Shown: one piece after another, positions 36,766-46,546 of the stretch
Layout of the letters: each line of letters opens with the position of its first letter
Position numbering within the stretch: the stretch's first letter is position 1
Source of the DNA: Shewanella sp. 10N.286.48.A6
GTDB taxonomy: Bacteria; Pseudomonadota; Gammaproteobacteria; Enterobacterales; Shewanellaceae
Reading direction: 5' to 3'
Length of the DNA stretch: 64,000 bases
Assembly (NCBI RefSeq): GCF_002873135.1
Contig: NZ_MCVI01000009.1
Span: 1-64,000, forward strand
The notes under the pieces: model-generated
What the model saw: the letters and a program-made list of their open reading frames with translations, nothing else
What the model was told of the DNA's origin: nothing
The model's database searches: none
Translations under genes and position numbers: made by a program

Positions 36766-39438
36766 ATGAAAACCAAGCCGAGTTTTATCGCTAATAAGCT
36801 AAGCCTAGCTGTTGTTACTGCTATTTCTGCAGCTTCTCTTTTTGCAACACTACCAGCTTACTCGGAAGAGACACCAGCTTATGATCCTGGTGAAGATTTC
36901 CCTATTGAAGTCATTGCGGTAACTGGGCGTTTACGTAGCTCTGCCTCAGAAGCGATGGAAGAGCGCCGTGAGCAACCCGCCGTGGTTGATATTATGGGCG
37001 CAGACCAGATTTCTCGCACCGGAGATAGTGATGCCGCCGCCGCGCTTCGACGTGTTACCGGATTAACCCTGAAGGATGGCAAGTTCATTTATGTACGTGG
37101 TTTAGGTGAGCGCTATTCTAGTACATCATTAAATGGTGCGGTTGTACCATCGCCAGACCCTACCCGTAATGTGGTACCGCTGGATATGTTCCCAGCCTCT
37201 ATCATTGAATCTTTATCAGTACAAAAATCCAGTTCAGCCAGCACGCCAGCTGCATTTGGCGGTGGTCATGTTGATATTCGTACTAAATCTATTCCTGCAG
37301 ACTTTTTCTTTAAAGCGTCAATAGGTGGCCGTTATAACACTAATGATAGCGATGACACTTATACCTATAACGGTGGCGGCGATGATTGGACTGGCCAAGA
37401 TGATGGCACTCGGGCAATGCCAAACAGCATTAACGAGGTGACCAATCAATATGGCGGAATTAGCCCCATTGATATTGTTACTGGTTCAAATGGCACAATT
37501 GATTTTGCCAGTGCTCAAGCCATTAACCGTGGTTTAGCCAATGATATGTATCGCGACATGACGGTATTTACTGAAAGTACGGACCCTGGAGTTCGCGGTA
37601 ATATCGCCATTGGCGATCGCTGGGACTTAAGCGATGACATCATTTTCGGGATGATGGCAGCAGGCTCATATAAACAACAAGCTGAAAACTACACCAAGCG
37701 CGAAGTTGAGCTAGATGGTGATGAGAACAAGGTACAAATCGAAAACTCAAAAGACGTCATGGGCACCGATTCAATTGTACAAATGTCAGGCATGGTTAAC
37801 TTAGGTTTAGAAATTGGTTACGACCATAAAATTCAAACCTTCTCGACTTATTTACGTGATACATCTGATGATGTTTCAGTGGCCATCGAAGAAACCATTG
37901 ATACCATCGCCGAGCCTAATGCGTTGCAGGTTTATGATATTGCTTATGAAGAACGTAACCTTATCAGCAATCAAATTCAAGGTGAGCATTTCTTTGAATA
38001 TCTGTGGGATTTAGAAGCCAACTGGATGTATTCAAACGCCAGATCAAAGCGCTATGCACCGAGCGAATTATCTTACACTTACAATGTAATACTTGATGAT
38101 GCAGATGGTATTACTAGCCGTAACTTAAATACCCAAGATGCGCCTAAATATGTTTATAGCCGCCTTGATGATAATACTGAAAACTACAAATTTGATTTAA
38201 CCCTACCCTTTGAATTTGGCATGAACGTGCTAAAAATCAGTGGTGGTTATGAGTACTTTGAACGTACCCGTGAAAGCTTTGCCACGCGATTGGGCTTTGA
38301 TGTCGGCTTAAGCCCAACAGACCCCAATGGCGATATTCTAGCGGGTGACTTTGACAATATATTTTCTGATGACAACATTGCCAATGACACGCTTGATTTA
38401 GAATTAAAAGACGCCTCAACCGACACCGAAGATTATGTCGCCGCTGAAATGATAGACGCCAGTTTTGTCAATTTTGATGTGGATTTTGATGATGTATGGC
38501 GCTTAACCGCAGGTGTGCGTTATGAAGATTTTCGCCGCGTGACATTGCCATTAACCCCAGATGGTGAGATTTCAGATGAAGGTGGTCGTTACGATATTGA
38601 AGACTACGCAATTGCAGAAGACGGCTGGTTTCCTTCATTGGCATTAACCTGGAAATCATCAGATGAAAGCCAATGGCGCTTTGGTGCCAGTAAAACCTTG
38701 GTTCGCCCAGACTTACGTGAAGTGGCGCCAGTGCGGTTTCAAGACCCAATTACCGGATTTGATTTCTTTGGTAACCCAGAACTTGAAAGCTCAGATATCT
38801 ATAACCTAGATGTACGCTGGGAATACTACTCAGAAGATGGCGCAAACTTAAGTGTTGGTGGCTTTTATAAAGACGTTGCAGCACCCATAGAAGCGATTCA
38901 ACGTATCTCAGAAGCGGGTCGTCAGCTTAAGTTTTACAACGCTGAGTCAGGTTATACCTACGGTATCGAAACTGAGTTTTTACATGACTTAGGCTTTATT
39001 GGCAGCAATGGTAGTGTTTGGGAAGACTTTTTCGTAGCGGGTAACTTAACCCTAAGTGACTCAGAAATTGAAATTGCCAGTAATGGTGAAATTGACCCAA
39101 CCAATAATAAGCGCCGCATGACAGGCCATTCTGAGTGGGTTGCCAACATGCAGTTAAGCTTTGATTCGTCTAATGAGTCTCACAGTGCCACCTTAGTGTA
39201 TAACGTGTTTGGTGAGCGCATAGCCTATGGTGGCCGTGGCGGTTTAGATGATGTGTACGAGCAACCCTTTCACAGCTTAGATTTTAGCTATAGCTTTTTA
39301 CCTACTGAAAGCTTTGGGGTGAAATTTAAAGTGAAAAATATCCTAGGTGAAACCACCGAATACGACCAACAAGATGTGGTGGTATACGCGAAAGAGCCTG
39401 GCACAGAATTCACTCTGCAATTTGATTATCAATACTAA
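36766..39438 (+). CDS. TonB-dependent outer-membrane receptor
   Basis: 890 residues from the ATG at 36766; the longer frame from 36703 adds a non-signal stretch. A signal peptide (ending LPAYS) precedes a TonB-box-like EVIAVTGR, then the plug (VVDIMGADQISRTGDSDAAAALRRVTGL...GLGERYSSTSLNGAVVPSPDP...VPLDMFP). The 22-stranded barrel follows, ending in the aromatic LQFDYQY. The SLNGAVVPSPDPTRNVVPLD plug sequence places it in a TBDT subgroup widespread in marine proteobacteria. It imports a large or scarce substrate with TonB energy. The paired lipoprotein and the possible Pho-like box are consistent with phosphorus-linked uptake (weak inference). Confidence 0.92.
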   Translation: MKTKPSFIANKLSLAVVTAISAASLFATLPAYSEETPAYDPGEDFPIEVIAVTGRLRSSASEAMEERREQPAVVDIMGADQISRTGDSDAAAALRRVTGLTLKDGKFIYVRGLGERYSSTSLNGAVVPSPDPTRNVVPLDMFPASIIESLSVQKSSSASTPAAFGGGHVDIRTKSIPADFFFKASIGGRYNTNDSDDTYTYNGGGDDWTGQDDGTRAMPNSINEVTNQYGGISPIDIVTGSNGTIDFASAQAINRGLANDMYRDMTVFTESTDPGVRGNIAIGDRWDLSDDIIFGMMAAGSYKQQAENYTKREVELDGDENKVQIENSKDVMGTDSIVQMSGMVNLGLEIGYDHKIQTFSTYLRDTSDDVSVAIEETIDTIAEPNALQVYDIAYEERNLISNQIQGEHFFEYLWDLEANWMYSNARSKRYAPSELSYTYNVILDDADGITSRNLNTQDAPKYVYSRLDDNTENYKFDLTLPFEFGMNVLKISGGYEYFERTRESFATRLGFDVGLSPTDPNGDILAGDFDNIFSDDNIANDTLDLELKDASTDTEDYVAAEMIDASFVNFDVDFDDVWRLTAGVRYEDFRRVTLPLTPDGEISDEGGRYDIEDYAIAEDGWFPSLALTWKSSDESQWRFGASKTLVRPDLREVAPVRFQDPITGFDFFGNPELESSDIYNLDVRWEYYSEDGANLSVGGFYKDVAAPIEAIQRISEAGRQLKFYNAESGYTYGIETEFLHDLGFIGSNGSVWEDFFVAGNLTLSDSEIEIASNGEIDPTNNKRRMTGHSEWVANMQLSFDSSNESHSATLVYNVFGERIAYGGRGGLDDVYEQPFHSLDFSYSFLPTESFGVKFKVKNILGETTEYDQQDVVVYAKEPGTEFTLQFDYQY

Positions 39439-39677
39439 TATTGATAATGAGTTCGCGATTAACAGAGTGACAACAGGTACTGGTTTTTAGCATTTTTACC
39501 TCATCCTTTAAATGCTAAAAGCCAAGTGCACAGTGTGATATCTAGGTGTTTGGAACACGCCAATATCGCACGCTTCTTTATCAGTAAGCGTTATTTAAGA
39601 CTACGTGACTTAACAAAGAAGTTGGCAGCTTTGCAAAAGGCTGTATGCAGTATGTAAAATAAGCTGTAAAAGTAACA
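39439..39677. other. intergenic, no feature before the terminator
   Basis: About 240 bases between the receptor stop and the terminator, part of a 349-base gap. No gene or operator seen. Confidence 0.35.
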
Positions 39678-39713
39678 GGCCACTTTCTTTTGGAACAAGA
39701 AAGTGGCCTTTTT
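39678..39713 (+). terminator. intrinsic terminator after the receptor gene
   Basis: GGCCACTTTCTT and AAGAAAGTGGCC form a 12-bp stem, followed by TTTTT. Confidence 0.85.
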
Positions 39714-39787
39714 ATTGGCTAGCGCTATTAGTTATAAGCGCTGTGAGTTATAAAATTAGCTCGTTAGCTATGAGCCTTAATAGCAGA

Positions 39788-41722
39788 TCATTCTTCACTG
39801 CTGTCGATCAGATTGCTAATCGCTTTTGAGATCAGATCTTTTTTCATGCTAGTGCGAGCGACACCTTGTTCAAACCAAAAACTCATCGGCTGATCAAACC
39901 CAATACCATGCATGTAATTGTAAATCGCTTTACGCAGCCCTTCACCTAACATCTCATGATCAGTACCGGTAGGATCGCTAAAATCGACATCATTTTCAGC
40001 GAATAAAACTTCAGGGCGATCGCTAAGAGTAATACCAAATTTTTCTGGATTCATACCAACAGGGCTGTGGATCGTGGCCACAAAACGGTGCCAATAGGCA
40101 GACTGGAAACAACCTTGCTGCATCATCTGTCGCACCATTTCCAATGAATCCACCGTTTCTTGCTCGGTTTGAGTCGGAAAGCCATACATCAAATATGCGT
40201 GCACCATAATACCGGCATCGCTAAAGGCTTTAGTGACTTGGGCAACGCGCTCAACACTGACGCCTTTTTTCATCAGTTTCAATAAACGATCAGACGCCAC
40301 TTCAAGGCCGCCACTGACCGCGATACAACCAGAGTCGGCTAGCAATTGACAGCGGGCTTGGCTAAAGGTTCTTTCAAAACGGATATTACCCCACCAACTG
40401 ATCACCACGTTGCGCTCAATTAAGCGTTTTGCAAAGGCAAATAAGGTTTTTGGTGGCAGCGCTTCATCGACAAAATGGAACCCTGTTTGTCCGGTTTCTT
40501 CAATGAGTTGCTCAATGCGATCAACCAGAATATCAGCGCCAGCAGTATCGTAGCGATCGATATAGTCCAAACTGACATCACAAAAGCTACATTTACGCCA
40601 GTAACAGCCATGGGCGATGGTGAGTTTATTCCAGCGGCCATCACTCCAAATACGGTGCATTGGGTTGAGCATTTCACACAAAGACAGATATTCGCTCAAT
40701 GGCAAGCCATCGTATATCGGAGCGCCGACTTCCACCTGCGGGATATCGTGGAGTTCTGGGTTTTCATTAAAGTGAACGTAAGGCTCGCCATTGTCATCTT
40801 CGGCAAGGAAGTAAGTTCGCACTAAATCATCGACTTCACGTTGGCCTTGAAAGTATTCCAGCAGGGTGATTAACGGGCGTTCGCCGTCATCAAGACAGAT
40901 AAAGTCGATAAACTCAAATACCCGAGGATCTTTGAGTGCCCGTAGTTCGGTATTGATAAAACCACCGCCGATGATGATGGGGATCTCTGGATTAATGGCT
41001 TTACAGGTTTGGGCAATACGTAACGCGCCGAGCATATTACCGGGAAAAGGCACGGTTAAGGCTACAACGCTAGGTTGGGTTTCTTCTAAATAGTGCTCAA
41101 CCAATTGCGCTAAAATTTCTGAGCTAAAGGTTGGCTCGTCCATCAAGGTATCGTAAAGGTTATCAAAGCTGGGATTAGCCGCAGCTAACTGCTCGCCATA
41201 GCGGCTCACTTCAAAGTAAGGATCAACCCCTTGAGTGATGACGCTGGAGAGATCGTTAATAAATAAGGTCGCGAGATATTTGGCTTTATCTTGAACGCCA
41301 AGATTACCAAAAGCGGCTTGCAGTACATCGCCTGATACCGCTTCCATTTGCGCAATGGCTTCAAATGCTGGGCCTTCAGGTAAAAATCGGCGCGAGTTAA
41401 TCCGCAGTGCAAGACTGGGATCTTTACCCTGTAAAAACCGAATCGCGCTCTCAACAGTCAAATGATAACGATCAAATTCAGCCAGAAAATTATGAATAGC
41501 ATCAGGTAATTCATCGTCTTCAAAGTGCTCGAAATTAGCTTCCACATGTTGACGAATAATGTCCAGCGCAGGCGCTGTCATCATTTCTAGGAAAAGCTCA
41601 ATGGCAGGATCACGTTGCTCCGCCTCATAACCTCGAGAACGCAAAAAACCAGTTAAATACGCAGTTGCCGGATAGGGCGTATTTAATTGGGTCATAGGTG
41701 GAGTCATTAGAAGAACGGTCAT
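39788..41722 (-). CDS. B12-binding-domain radical SAM protein
   Basis: 644 residues. The N-terminal region contains a cobalamin-binding-type Rossmann fold (VVALTVPFPGNMLGALRIAQTCKAI, IPIIIGGGFINTEL, DDGERPL). The radical SAM cluster motif is C-X4-C-X2-C in HGCYWRKCSFCDVS (about 371-381). Typical downstream segments follow (FHFVDEALPP, WWGNIRFERTF, GCIAVSGGLEVASDRLLKLMKKG). Members use S-adenosylmethionine and often cobalamin to methylate or rearrange unactivated carbons. Substrate unknown. AAAGGCAGGCT precedes the ATG. It is monocistronic. Confidence 0.88.
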   Translation of the reverse strand: MTVLLMTPPMTQLNTPYPATAYLTGFLRSRGYEAEQRDPAIELFLEMMTAPALDIIRQHVEANFEHFEDDELPDAIHNFLAEFDRYHLTVESAIRFLQGKDPSLALRINSRRFLPEGPAFEAIAQMEAVSGDVLQAAFGNLGVQDKAKYLATLFINDLSSVITQGVDPYFEVSRYGEQLAAANPSFDNLYDTLMDEPTFSSEILAQLVEHYLEETQPSVVALTVPFPGNMLGALRIAQTCKAINPEIPIIIGGGFINTELRALKDPRVFEFIDFICLDDGERPLITLLEYFQGQREVDDLVRTYFLAEDDNGEPYVHFNENPELHDIPQVEVGAPIYDGLPLSEYLSLCEMLNPMHRIWSDGRWNKLTIAHGCYWRKCSFCDVSLDYIDRYDTAGADILVDRIEQLIEETGQTGFHFVDEALPPKTLFAFAKRLIERNVVISWWGNIRFERTFSQARCQLLADSGCIAVSGGLEVASDRLLKLMKKGVSVERVAQVTKAFSDAGIMVHAYLMYGFPTQTEQETVDSLEMVRQMMQQGCFQSAYWHRFVATIHSPVGMNPEKFGITLSDRPEVLFAENDVDFSDPTGTDHEMLGEGLRKAIYNYMHGIGFDQPMSFWFEQGVARTSMKKDLISKAISNLIDSSEE

Positions 41723-42029
41723 AGCCTGCCTTTAATAGTAAAACTTGAGTGTACTGAACTAAACTGATTGTCAGCCCGAGCTAGGTAAAGAATGTGGCAA
41801 TAATACAGTTGCCAAAAAATAAGCTGGGATTCTAACAAATGGCCAAGGGAAAAACCCGTAAATTAGCCAATTGAAGATTAATTTATCACTGTCTGTTTGT
41901 TTGTTTTTAGATCGAATTTAATCTCTTTCAAGCACAGTCTAGATTTAAATATTAGCAAGGCGGTTAAATATCACGCTAACTGTGTCATTATCAAATTTCG
42001 CATCTCAGCTAATGGATTAGGTTTGACAC
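41723..42029. other. intergenic, no feature seen
   Basis: About 307 bases between divergent genes; presumably both promoters. No clear operator. Confidence 0.35.
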
Positions 42030-43058
42030 ATGGCCGCAAAATGTCTAAATCAGTTTTTACGTCTCTGTTTGTATTTACTGTTTGCCCTTGTTATTACGGC
42101 GTGTTCGGTCAAAACCGAGCAAGCTAACATTCGCCAAGTGGGCAATATTAGCCATAAAAAAATTGCTGAAGCCAGTGGCTTAGCTTACTCAAATATACAC
42201 CATGATGTGCTGTGGCTGCACAATGATGGCGGTGATAGCGCCGCAGTGTATGCGATAAATTTATCCGGTGAGTTGCTGGCGACGGTGAACATTGAAGGGG
42301 TAAAAAATATCGATTGGGAAGATATGAGCTCGTTTGTTATCGATGGTAAAGCGTATCTGTTAATCGCCGATGTGGGTGATAATCGTGCTAATCGCAGTCA
42401 ATATTTCATTCATATTATTGCAGAGCCTGATGTCAGTAAACTTGCGTTAGCCGCATCTATCAAGGTCACGCCATTAGTGTCATTGGCATTTAATTACCCA
42501 GATGGTCCAAAGGATTGTGAGTCTGTTGCTGTTGATGTGGTTAACCAGCAAATTGTATTACTGAGTAAGCGGCAAACCCCACAAACCCTATATCAATTGC
42601 CGTTACAGTTAGAGTTAGCGCAATCACCGGCGTTGTTGCCTTCAGAGTTGCCTTCGCAATTACCTATGCCATTACCTAAGCAAGAAAGGGACACGCTAGT
42701 GGCAACACCTTTAGGGGCACCGCCGGCATTACCAGAATCATTCTCAGATTATTTCGGCAGTATACGCTTAGCACTTTTTGCCGGAAACTCGACAGCAATG
42801 AGTTTTTCAAAGGATGGCTTATCTGCGGTGGTGTTAACCTATGGTCATGCTTATTACTTTCAGCAGCAACAGCCTACTGGCGCTTTAACACTGTTATCAA
42901 CCACGCCAAAAATTATTGATTTTCCGACACTATTTCAAGCAGAAGCGGTGAGCTTTAATCACGATGCCAGCCGCTTTTATATCACCTCAGAGGGTAGCCC
43001 AGCGCCGATATATGAAGTGAATATCGCCGCTTTGTTGGCTAATTCTGATAACTACTAA
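42030..43058 (+). CDS. exported lipoprotein with beta-propeller-like sequence, unknown function
   Basis: 342 residues. A type II signal peptide with lipobox ITAC (Cys about 25) is followed by ASGLAYSNIHHDVLWLHNDGGDSAAVYAINLSGELLATVNIEG, a strand pattern typical of propeller blades, and DVGDNRANRSQ, which could be a metal loop. The second half has a Pro/Leu/Gln-rich insert (SELPSQLPMPLPKQ) and a closing blade (GSPAPIYEVNI). No catalytic motif recognised. Envelope-located. Confidence 0.65.
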   Translation: MAAKCLNQFLRLCLYLLFALVITACSVKTEQANIRQVGNISHKKIAEASGLAYSNIHHDVLWLHNDGGDSAAVYAINLSGELLATVNIEGVKNIDWEDMSSFVIDGKAYLLIADVGDNRANRSQYFIHIIAEPDVSKLALAASIKVTPLVSLAFNYPDGPKDCESVAVDVVNQQIVLLSKRQTPQTLYQLPLQLELAQSPALLPSELPSQLPMPLPKQERDTLVATPLGAPPALPESFSDYFGSIRLALFAGNSTAMSFSKDGLSAVVLTYGHAYYFQQQQPTGALTLLSTTPKIIDFPTLFQAEAVSFNHDASRFYITSEGSPAPIYEVNIAALLANSDNY

Positions 43059-43091
43059 GGTAGTTATCAGAATGAGTACTTTTTACATTAA

Positions 43092-43832
43092 TTACTTTTT
43101 AAAAAATGCTTCATTAGTACCATATGGGCCTAAGTTAAGATCGCGCTTACGGATTTCATCTACGCGGTCAAAGGCTTCTTCTGCAACGCGTAGGTTTTTC
43201 ACATCACGGCGCCAGTAGTATTTGAACCCATCGAAGTGAGCATTGTTTGGATACCAGTACATTACACCAAGGCCTTTATCTTCAAGAATTGGCGTGTTAT
43301 GGATCGCATTGCCTGGGATATAGAAATATTGCCCTTTTTCTAATGGTTGGAACTTGTTTTCTGCAAGCGTTTTACTGCCACCGTTTACTACGTAATAACA
43401 CTCAGGTTGGCCGTGGAAATGAGGCTCATGATCTGATTTACCACCGTTAGTAATACCAATAACCACAGGTGAGTCAGCTAAGTCTTTCCAGATGTATCCT
43501 ACTGGAGAGTTAGCTACTTCACAGTTTTTAGCTTCAAGTACGTTGCCTTCATTATCAAGCGTCTTACAAAAACGTTGTTCTTTAGCGATGCTGTCATTGG
43601 CTTGGATTGTGTTGAAGTCAATTTTACCAGCTTCCCAATCAGCGATATAGGCTTCAACTTCTGGGTTACTACACTGCACTGGCATAGTGTTTTGAGGTGC
43701 ATGAACACTGCTGTCAAATGGGACTGGCGTTGTTTGTTGGTATGGAAGCTGTGCATGGTTACATTGTGGACCTTGCGCAACTGCAGCTGTTGATGCAAGT
43801 GCTGCGATACCAAAAATCATTTTAAGTTTCAT
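43092..43832 (-). CDS. secreted single-domain cupin, possible lyase
   Basis: 246 residues; signal peptide about 1-19 (STAAVA). Four cysteines lie in the N-terminal part (24, 54, 89, 104), probably disulfides. The cupin core begins near 105: motif 1 is H138-x-H140-x3-E144-x6-G within HFHGQPECYYVVNG, and motif 2 is GQYFYIPGNAIHN with H178. Together these give a complete 3-His/1-Glu metal site. The H-x3-E-x-Y pattern is also shared by cupin DMSP lyases, but the length is far below that of DddY (~400) and I cannot assign a substrate. Its position beside porins, a tetraheme cytochrome and a flavoprotein suggests it makes or binds the substrate of that system. ATAGGATAAACA precedes the ATG. Confidence 0.75.
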   Translation of the reverse strand: MKLKMIFGIAALASTAAVAQGPQCNHAQLPYQQTTPVPFDSSVHAPQNTMPVQCSNPEVEAYIADWEAGKIDFNTIQANDSIAKEQRFCKTLDNEGNVLEAKNCEVANSPVGYIWKDLADSPVVIGITNGGKSDHEPHFHGQPECYYVVNGGSKTLAENKFQPLEKGQYFYIPGNAIHNTPILEDKGLGVMYWYPNNAHFDGFKYYWRRDVKNLRVAEEAFDRVDEIRKRDLNLGPYGTNEAFFKK

Positions 43833-43911
43833 TGTTTATCCTATTTGGAACTGTGAGATATTAATATTTTTTTGCTATGCCGTAACTATAAATTCATCTT
43901 GGTAACATAAA

Positions 43912-43927
43912 GGTGAAACAGATCACG
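43912..43927. promoter_or_regulatory. CRP-like site upstream of the cupin gene
   Basis: GGTGAAACAGATCACG has GGTGA and TCACG with the canonical 6-base spacing (consensus TGTGA-N6-TCACA), four of five matches in each arm. It lies 80-95 bases before the start codon. Confidence 0.45.
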
Positions 43928-43942
43928 CACGTATAGCAACGA

Positions 43943-43957
43943 CAATTTTATTCGTGA
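43943..43957. promoter_or_regulatory. shared 15-base motif, copy 1 (cupin promoter)
   Basis: CAATTTTATTCGTGA. The identical 15 bases lie at 48525-48539 upstream of the flavoprotein operon, in the same orientation relative to the gene (both genes on the minus strand), 111-125 bases before the cupin start. Confidence 0.65.
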
Positions 43958-44122
43958 CTAGCATCGCTAAATTCCCTGATTTGCGAATGCTTGCAAATAT
44001 TCATTTAATTTATTGTAGTGGATCAATATTTATCAATTTTTTTTGTTAAATCTTAGGGGGGATTCGAAACTCGTTTATCTAACAGATAGATTTATAACAA
44101 GTTATCTATTTTTACTTATTTG

Positions 44123-45205
44123 TTACCTAAATGCGTATTGCATACTGAGTTGCGCGTATTGAGAATGACCAGTGTCTACTTGCTCATTACTGTAACTCGG
44201 TGATTTATCGTTTATTGAGTATTGTCCAATTTCAAATCCAACAGAAAGTTCAGGGGTTAGGTTGGTAAATAAATTCACACCAATGTGATTACGACGAGTT
44301 TGTTCAACCTCTGTAGTGGAATGGCCAATAAAAATCGAACTTCGAAGACGTTGTGTCCAGAAATGACGATAAGCCATCATAGCTGACAACGTGGTTTCTA
44401 ATTCACCATCAATAATATCTTTTGCAACATCAGTCCCAACATAACGCCCTAAATGGCCATAATGCAGTTGCAACCTAAAATCATCTTTACCAAAGGTTCG
44501 AAACTTTCCTGCAATAGAAATCCCTTTGCTCAATTGCTTTGTATCGCCTGGGTCTAAATAACGAATAATGCCTGATGCTGATATATTGCCCCAGTCCCCT
44601 TTCTTGTTATAGCGTACGATGAGGTCAGGAACATAGTCGTTGCGGGTATCAATCCATTCTTGCTGACTTGGCGCGCTACTATTTACAGCATCGGTGCCGT
44701 AGGTATAAGGGTTCTCAAGTGCAAATTGCCAATCGTTATAGGTATAGCGAATTAAAGCTTGTCTGACCATGGCTTGACCAACTAACGGTCCACCTAAATC
44801 AGCTGTTTCAGCAAAAGCAGATGTATTTACCAATGTTGACCAAGTTTGTCCTGCAACCACATCTTGATATTCGATAAAAGCATGTCGTAATCGAGGGCTG
44901 TAGGAATTTGAAATAACAGGGTTGCCTTGGGATGAACCGACAAAGTCCATTTCGATAAACCCTGTTACCTCATTTGATGACACTGCGAGATTTAACCGTG
45001 ATTCTTGCGCGCTGAATTGAGTGCGTTTTGTGGGCTCAGAGATTGAACCTCCGCCTGTCCAAAGGTCTTGAAACTCGACATCACCATTCACGTGGCGAGC
45101 ATTCATTTTTAGAAAACCGCCAAGTTCGACATCCATGGCATGTGAAGAATGAGTAACTACCACCATACAGGCCAGTAGAGGCAGTTTAACAGAAGGTGTT
45201 TTCAT
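44123..45205 (-). CDS. DcaP-like outer-membrane porin
   Basis: 360 residues with a signal peptide (about 1-23, ending SSHA). Features of a 16-stranded porin: MDVELGGFLKMNARHVNG at the start, QESRLNLAVSS, DFVGSSQGNPVISNSYSPRLRHAFIEY, a GQTWSTL strand and a terminal YAQLSMQYAFR with aromatic last residues. DcaP-type porins take up small organic acids, including dicarboxylates. It lies between the cupin and the second porin, with its own upstream region (about 120 bases plus a terminator). That region holds CGGCATCAATT, also found in the flavoprotein promoter. Confidence 0.75.
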   Translation of the reverse strand: MKTPSVKLPLLACMVVVTHSSHAMDVELGGFLKMNARHVNGDVEFQDLWTGGGSISEPTKRTQFSAQESRLNLAVSSNEVTGFIEMDFVGSSQGNPVISNSYSPRLRHAFIEYQDVVAGQTWSTLVNTSAFAETADLGGPLVGQAMVRQALIRYTYNDWQFALENPYTYGTDAVNSSAPSQQEWIDTRNDYVPDLIVRYNKKGDWGNISASGIIRYLDPGDTKQLSKGISIAGKFRTFGKDDFRLQLHYGHLGRYVGTDVAKDIIDGELETTLSAMMAYRHFWTQRLRSSIFIGHSTTEVEQTRRNHIGVNLFTNLTPELSVGFEIGQYSINDKSPSYSNEQVDTGHSQYAQLSMQYAFR

Positions 45206-45283
45206 AGTGGGAATCGGTGCTATTTAGTGGCAAATGACATCGGCATCAATTGAATGTGCCAATGATTGATTTGAAAGGGTGGC

Positions 45284-45326
45284 AAAAAAACAGGCAGAAA
45301 CTAAGAAGTAAAATTTTCTGCCTGCT
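45284..45326 (-). terminator. intrinsic terminator of the flavoprotein-cytochrome-porin operon
   Basis: On the minus strand CAGGCAGAAA and TTTCTGCCTG form a 10-bp stem followed by a run of seven T. It separates the porin at 45378-46508 from the next porin. Confidence 0.88.
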
Positions 45327-45377
45327 TGAGAGGCTATTTCATTAACCGTTTTATTAACGGATTTGGTTATGACTTAA

Positions 45378-46508
45378 TTAGAAGTAGTAACCAAAGTTAA
45401 TGTTAATACGTTTGTCCCAATCATCGCCAAGCTCAGGCAAGCCTACGTGGTCATTATTAGCGGTAGAAAACGTCATGTTTTTACCAAGAATAAAGTCAAT
45501 CATGGTGTAAGTCGCACCCGCTGAAATTGCACAACCAGTGACGTTTTGCATGCTGTTGTCATAGCGGTCATCAGCAACGTCAGGCGTCATTAAACCGAAA
45601 TCGTTGTAACATTTTACGCTACCGAAATCAGTGGCAAAGGTTTTAGCGATGTTAGCGCTATAGGCTTGGCCTTTAGAGGCGATTTCATATTGCCAGCTCA
45701 CGACAGCAATACCGATTTTATTGTCGTCAGCAGAATCGGCCGCGTCATATTCGTATTGCATAGCTTGCAGTTGCAAGTTCCAGCCTTTGTAAGTGCTGTC
45801 TAAATGAAGGGCAGCAGCATAACGGTCGCCCATGTTACCTGTGTCACTGTTATAGATTTGACCGTATTGAACAGAACCGCCAAATGTAGTTGAACCGCCT
45901 TCATATTCAGAAGTATAGGTTTGTCTAAAGTTAAAGCCATTGGTTTCTTCGTTGTGGTATTCAGTGCCATTGATTTCGCCACTGAATAATGACGCTGAAT
46001 AACGCTTGTTTTCAGTTGCACTGTAAACAGGATTTTTGTAGAACGCGAGATCAGTATTCCAGCCGTTATTGTCGTATGAAGCTTTAATACCTACATCATG
46101 ATTATCTTCAAAACCTAGGTAGTAAGGTAAACCAAACCACCAACTGTTAGAGATAAACTCTGGGTTACCAAAAGGCACTTTGTTGATACCAAATTGAAGT
46201 TCCCAGTTAGGATTAATCTCATAGTAACCATAACCTGATTTGATGTAATTACTGCCAGCGGTAAAACGATATTCTGCGGCTAAACCCCAGTCACCTTTTT
46301 TACCATCAAACGTAATCGCAGCCATATCAAAATCTAATGTACCTAATTTATCTTTATTAGATTCATCATAGTCTCTGTAAGCGTAGTTTACGCGAACAGC
46401 ACCTCCGATATTAATCCCATCTTCTTGCTCTTCTGCCATAACAGGCGCAGAAGACATAGCAACAGCTGTGGCCACCATCGACAACATAAATTTGGCGGTT
46501 TTTTTCAT
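45378..46508 (-). CDS. outer-membrane porin (OprP/OprO-like phosphate-selective type)
   Basis: 376 residues from the internal ATG at 46508, preceded by ATAGGAATGATA. Signal peptide to about residue 26 (MSSAPVMA). The mature part has repeated alternating strands (IGGAVRVNYAYRDYDES, DWGLAAEYRFTAGSNYI, GINKVPFGNPEF) and ends in NINFGYYF. The fold resembles OprP/OprO-type trimeric porins, though substrate need not be phosphate. It begins 33-39 bases after the cytochrome gene, so it shares the operon with the flavoprotein. Confidence 0.78.
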   Translation of the reverse strand: MKKTAKFMLSMVATAVAMSSAPVMAEEQEDGINIGGAVRVNYAYRDYDESNKDKLGTLDFDMAAITFDGKKGDWGLAAEYRFTAGSNYIKSGYGYYEINPNWELQFGINKVPFGNPEFISNSWWFGLPYYLGFEDNHDVGIKASYDNNGWNTDLAFYKNPVYSATENKRYSASLFSGEINGTEYHNEETNGFNFRQTYTSEYEGGSTTFGGSVQYGQIYNSDTGNMGDRYAAALHLDSTYKGWNLQLQAMQYEYDAADSADDNKIGIAVVSWQYEIASKGQAYSANIAKTFATDFGSVKCYNDFGLMTPDVADDRYDNSMQNVTGCAISAGATYTMIDFILGKNMTFSTANNDHVGLPELGDDWDKRININFGYYF

Positions 46509-46546
46509 TATCATTCCTATAAAATCATTGTTATTTTATTGTGGTG

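Noticed and set aside
43092..43832. Calling the cupin DddY or another named DMSP lyase
   Set aside because: DddY is about 400 residues and this is 246; the H-x3-E-x-Y pattern is shared by many cupins. Kept as an inference only.
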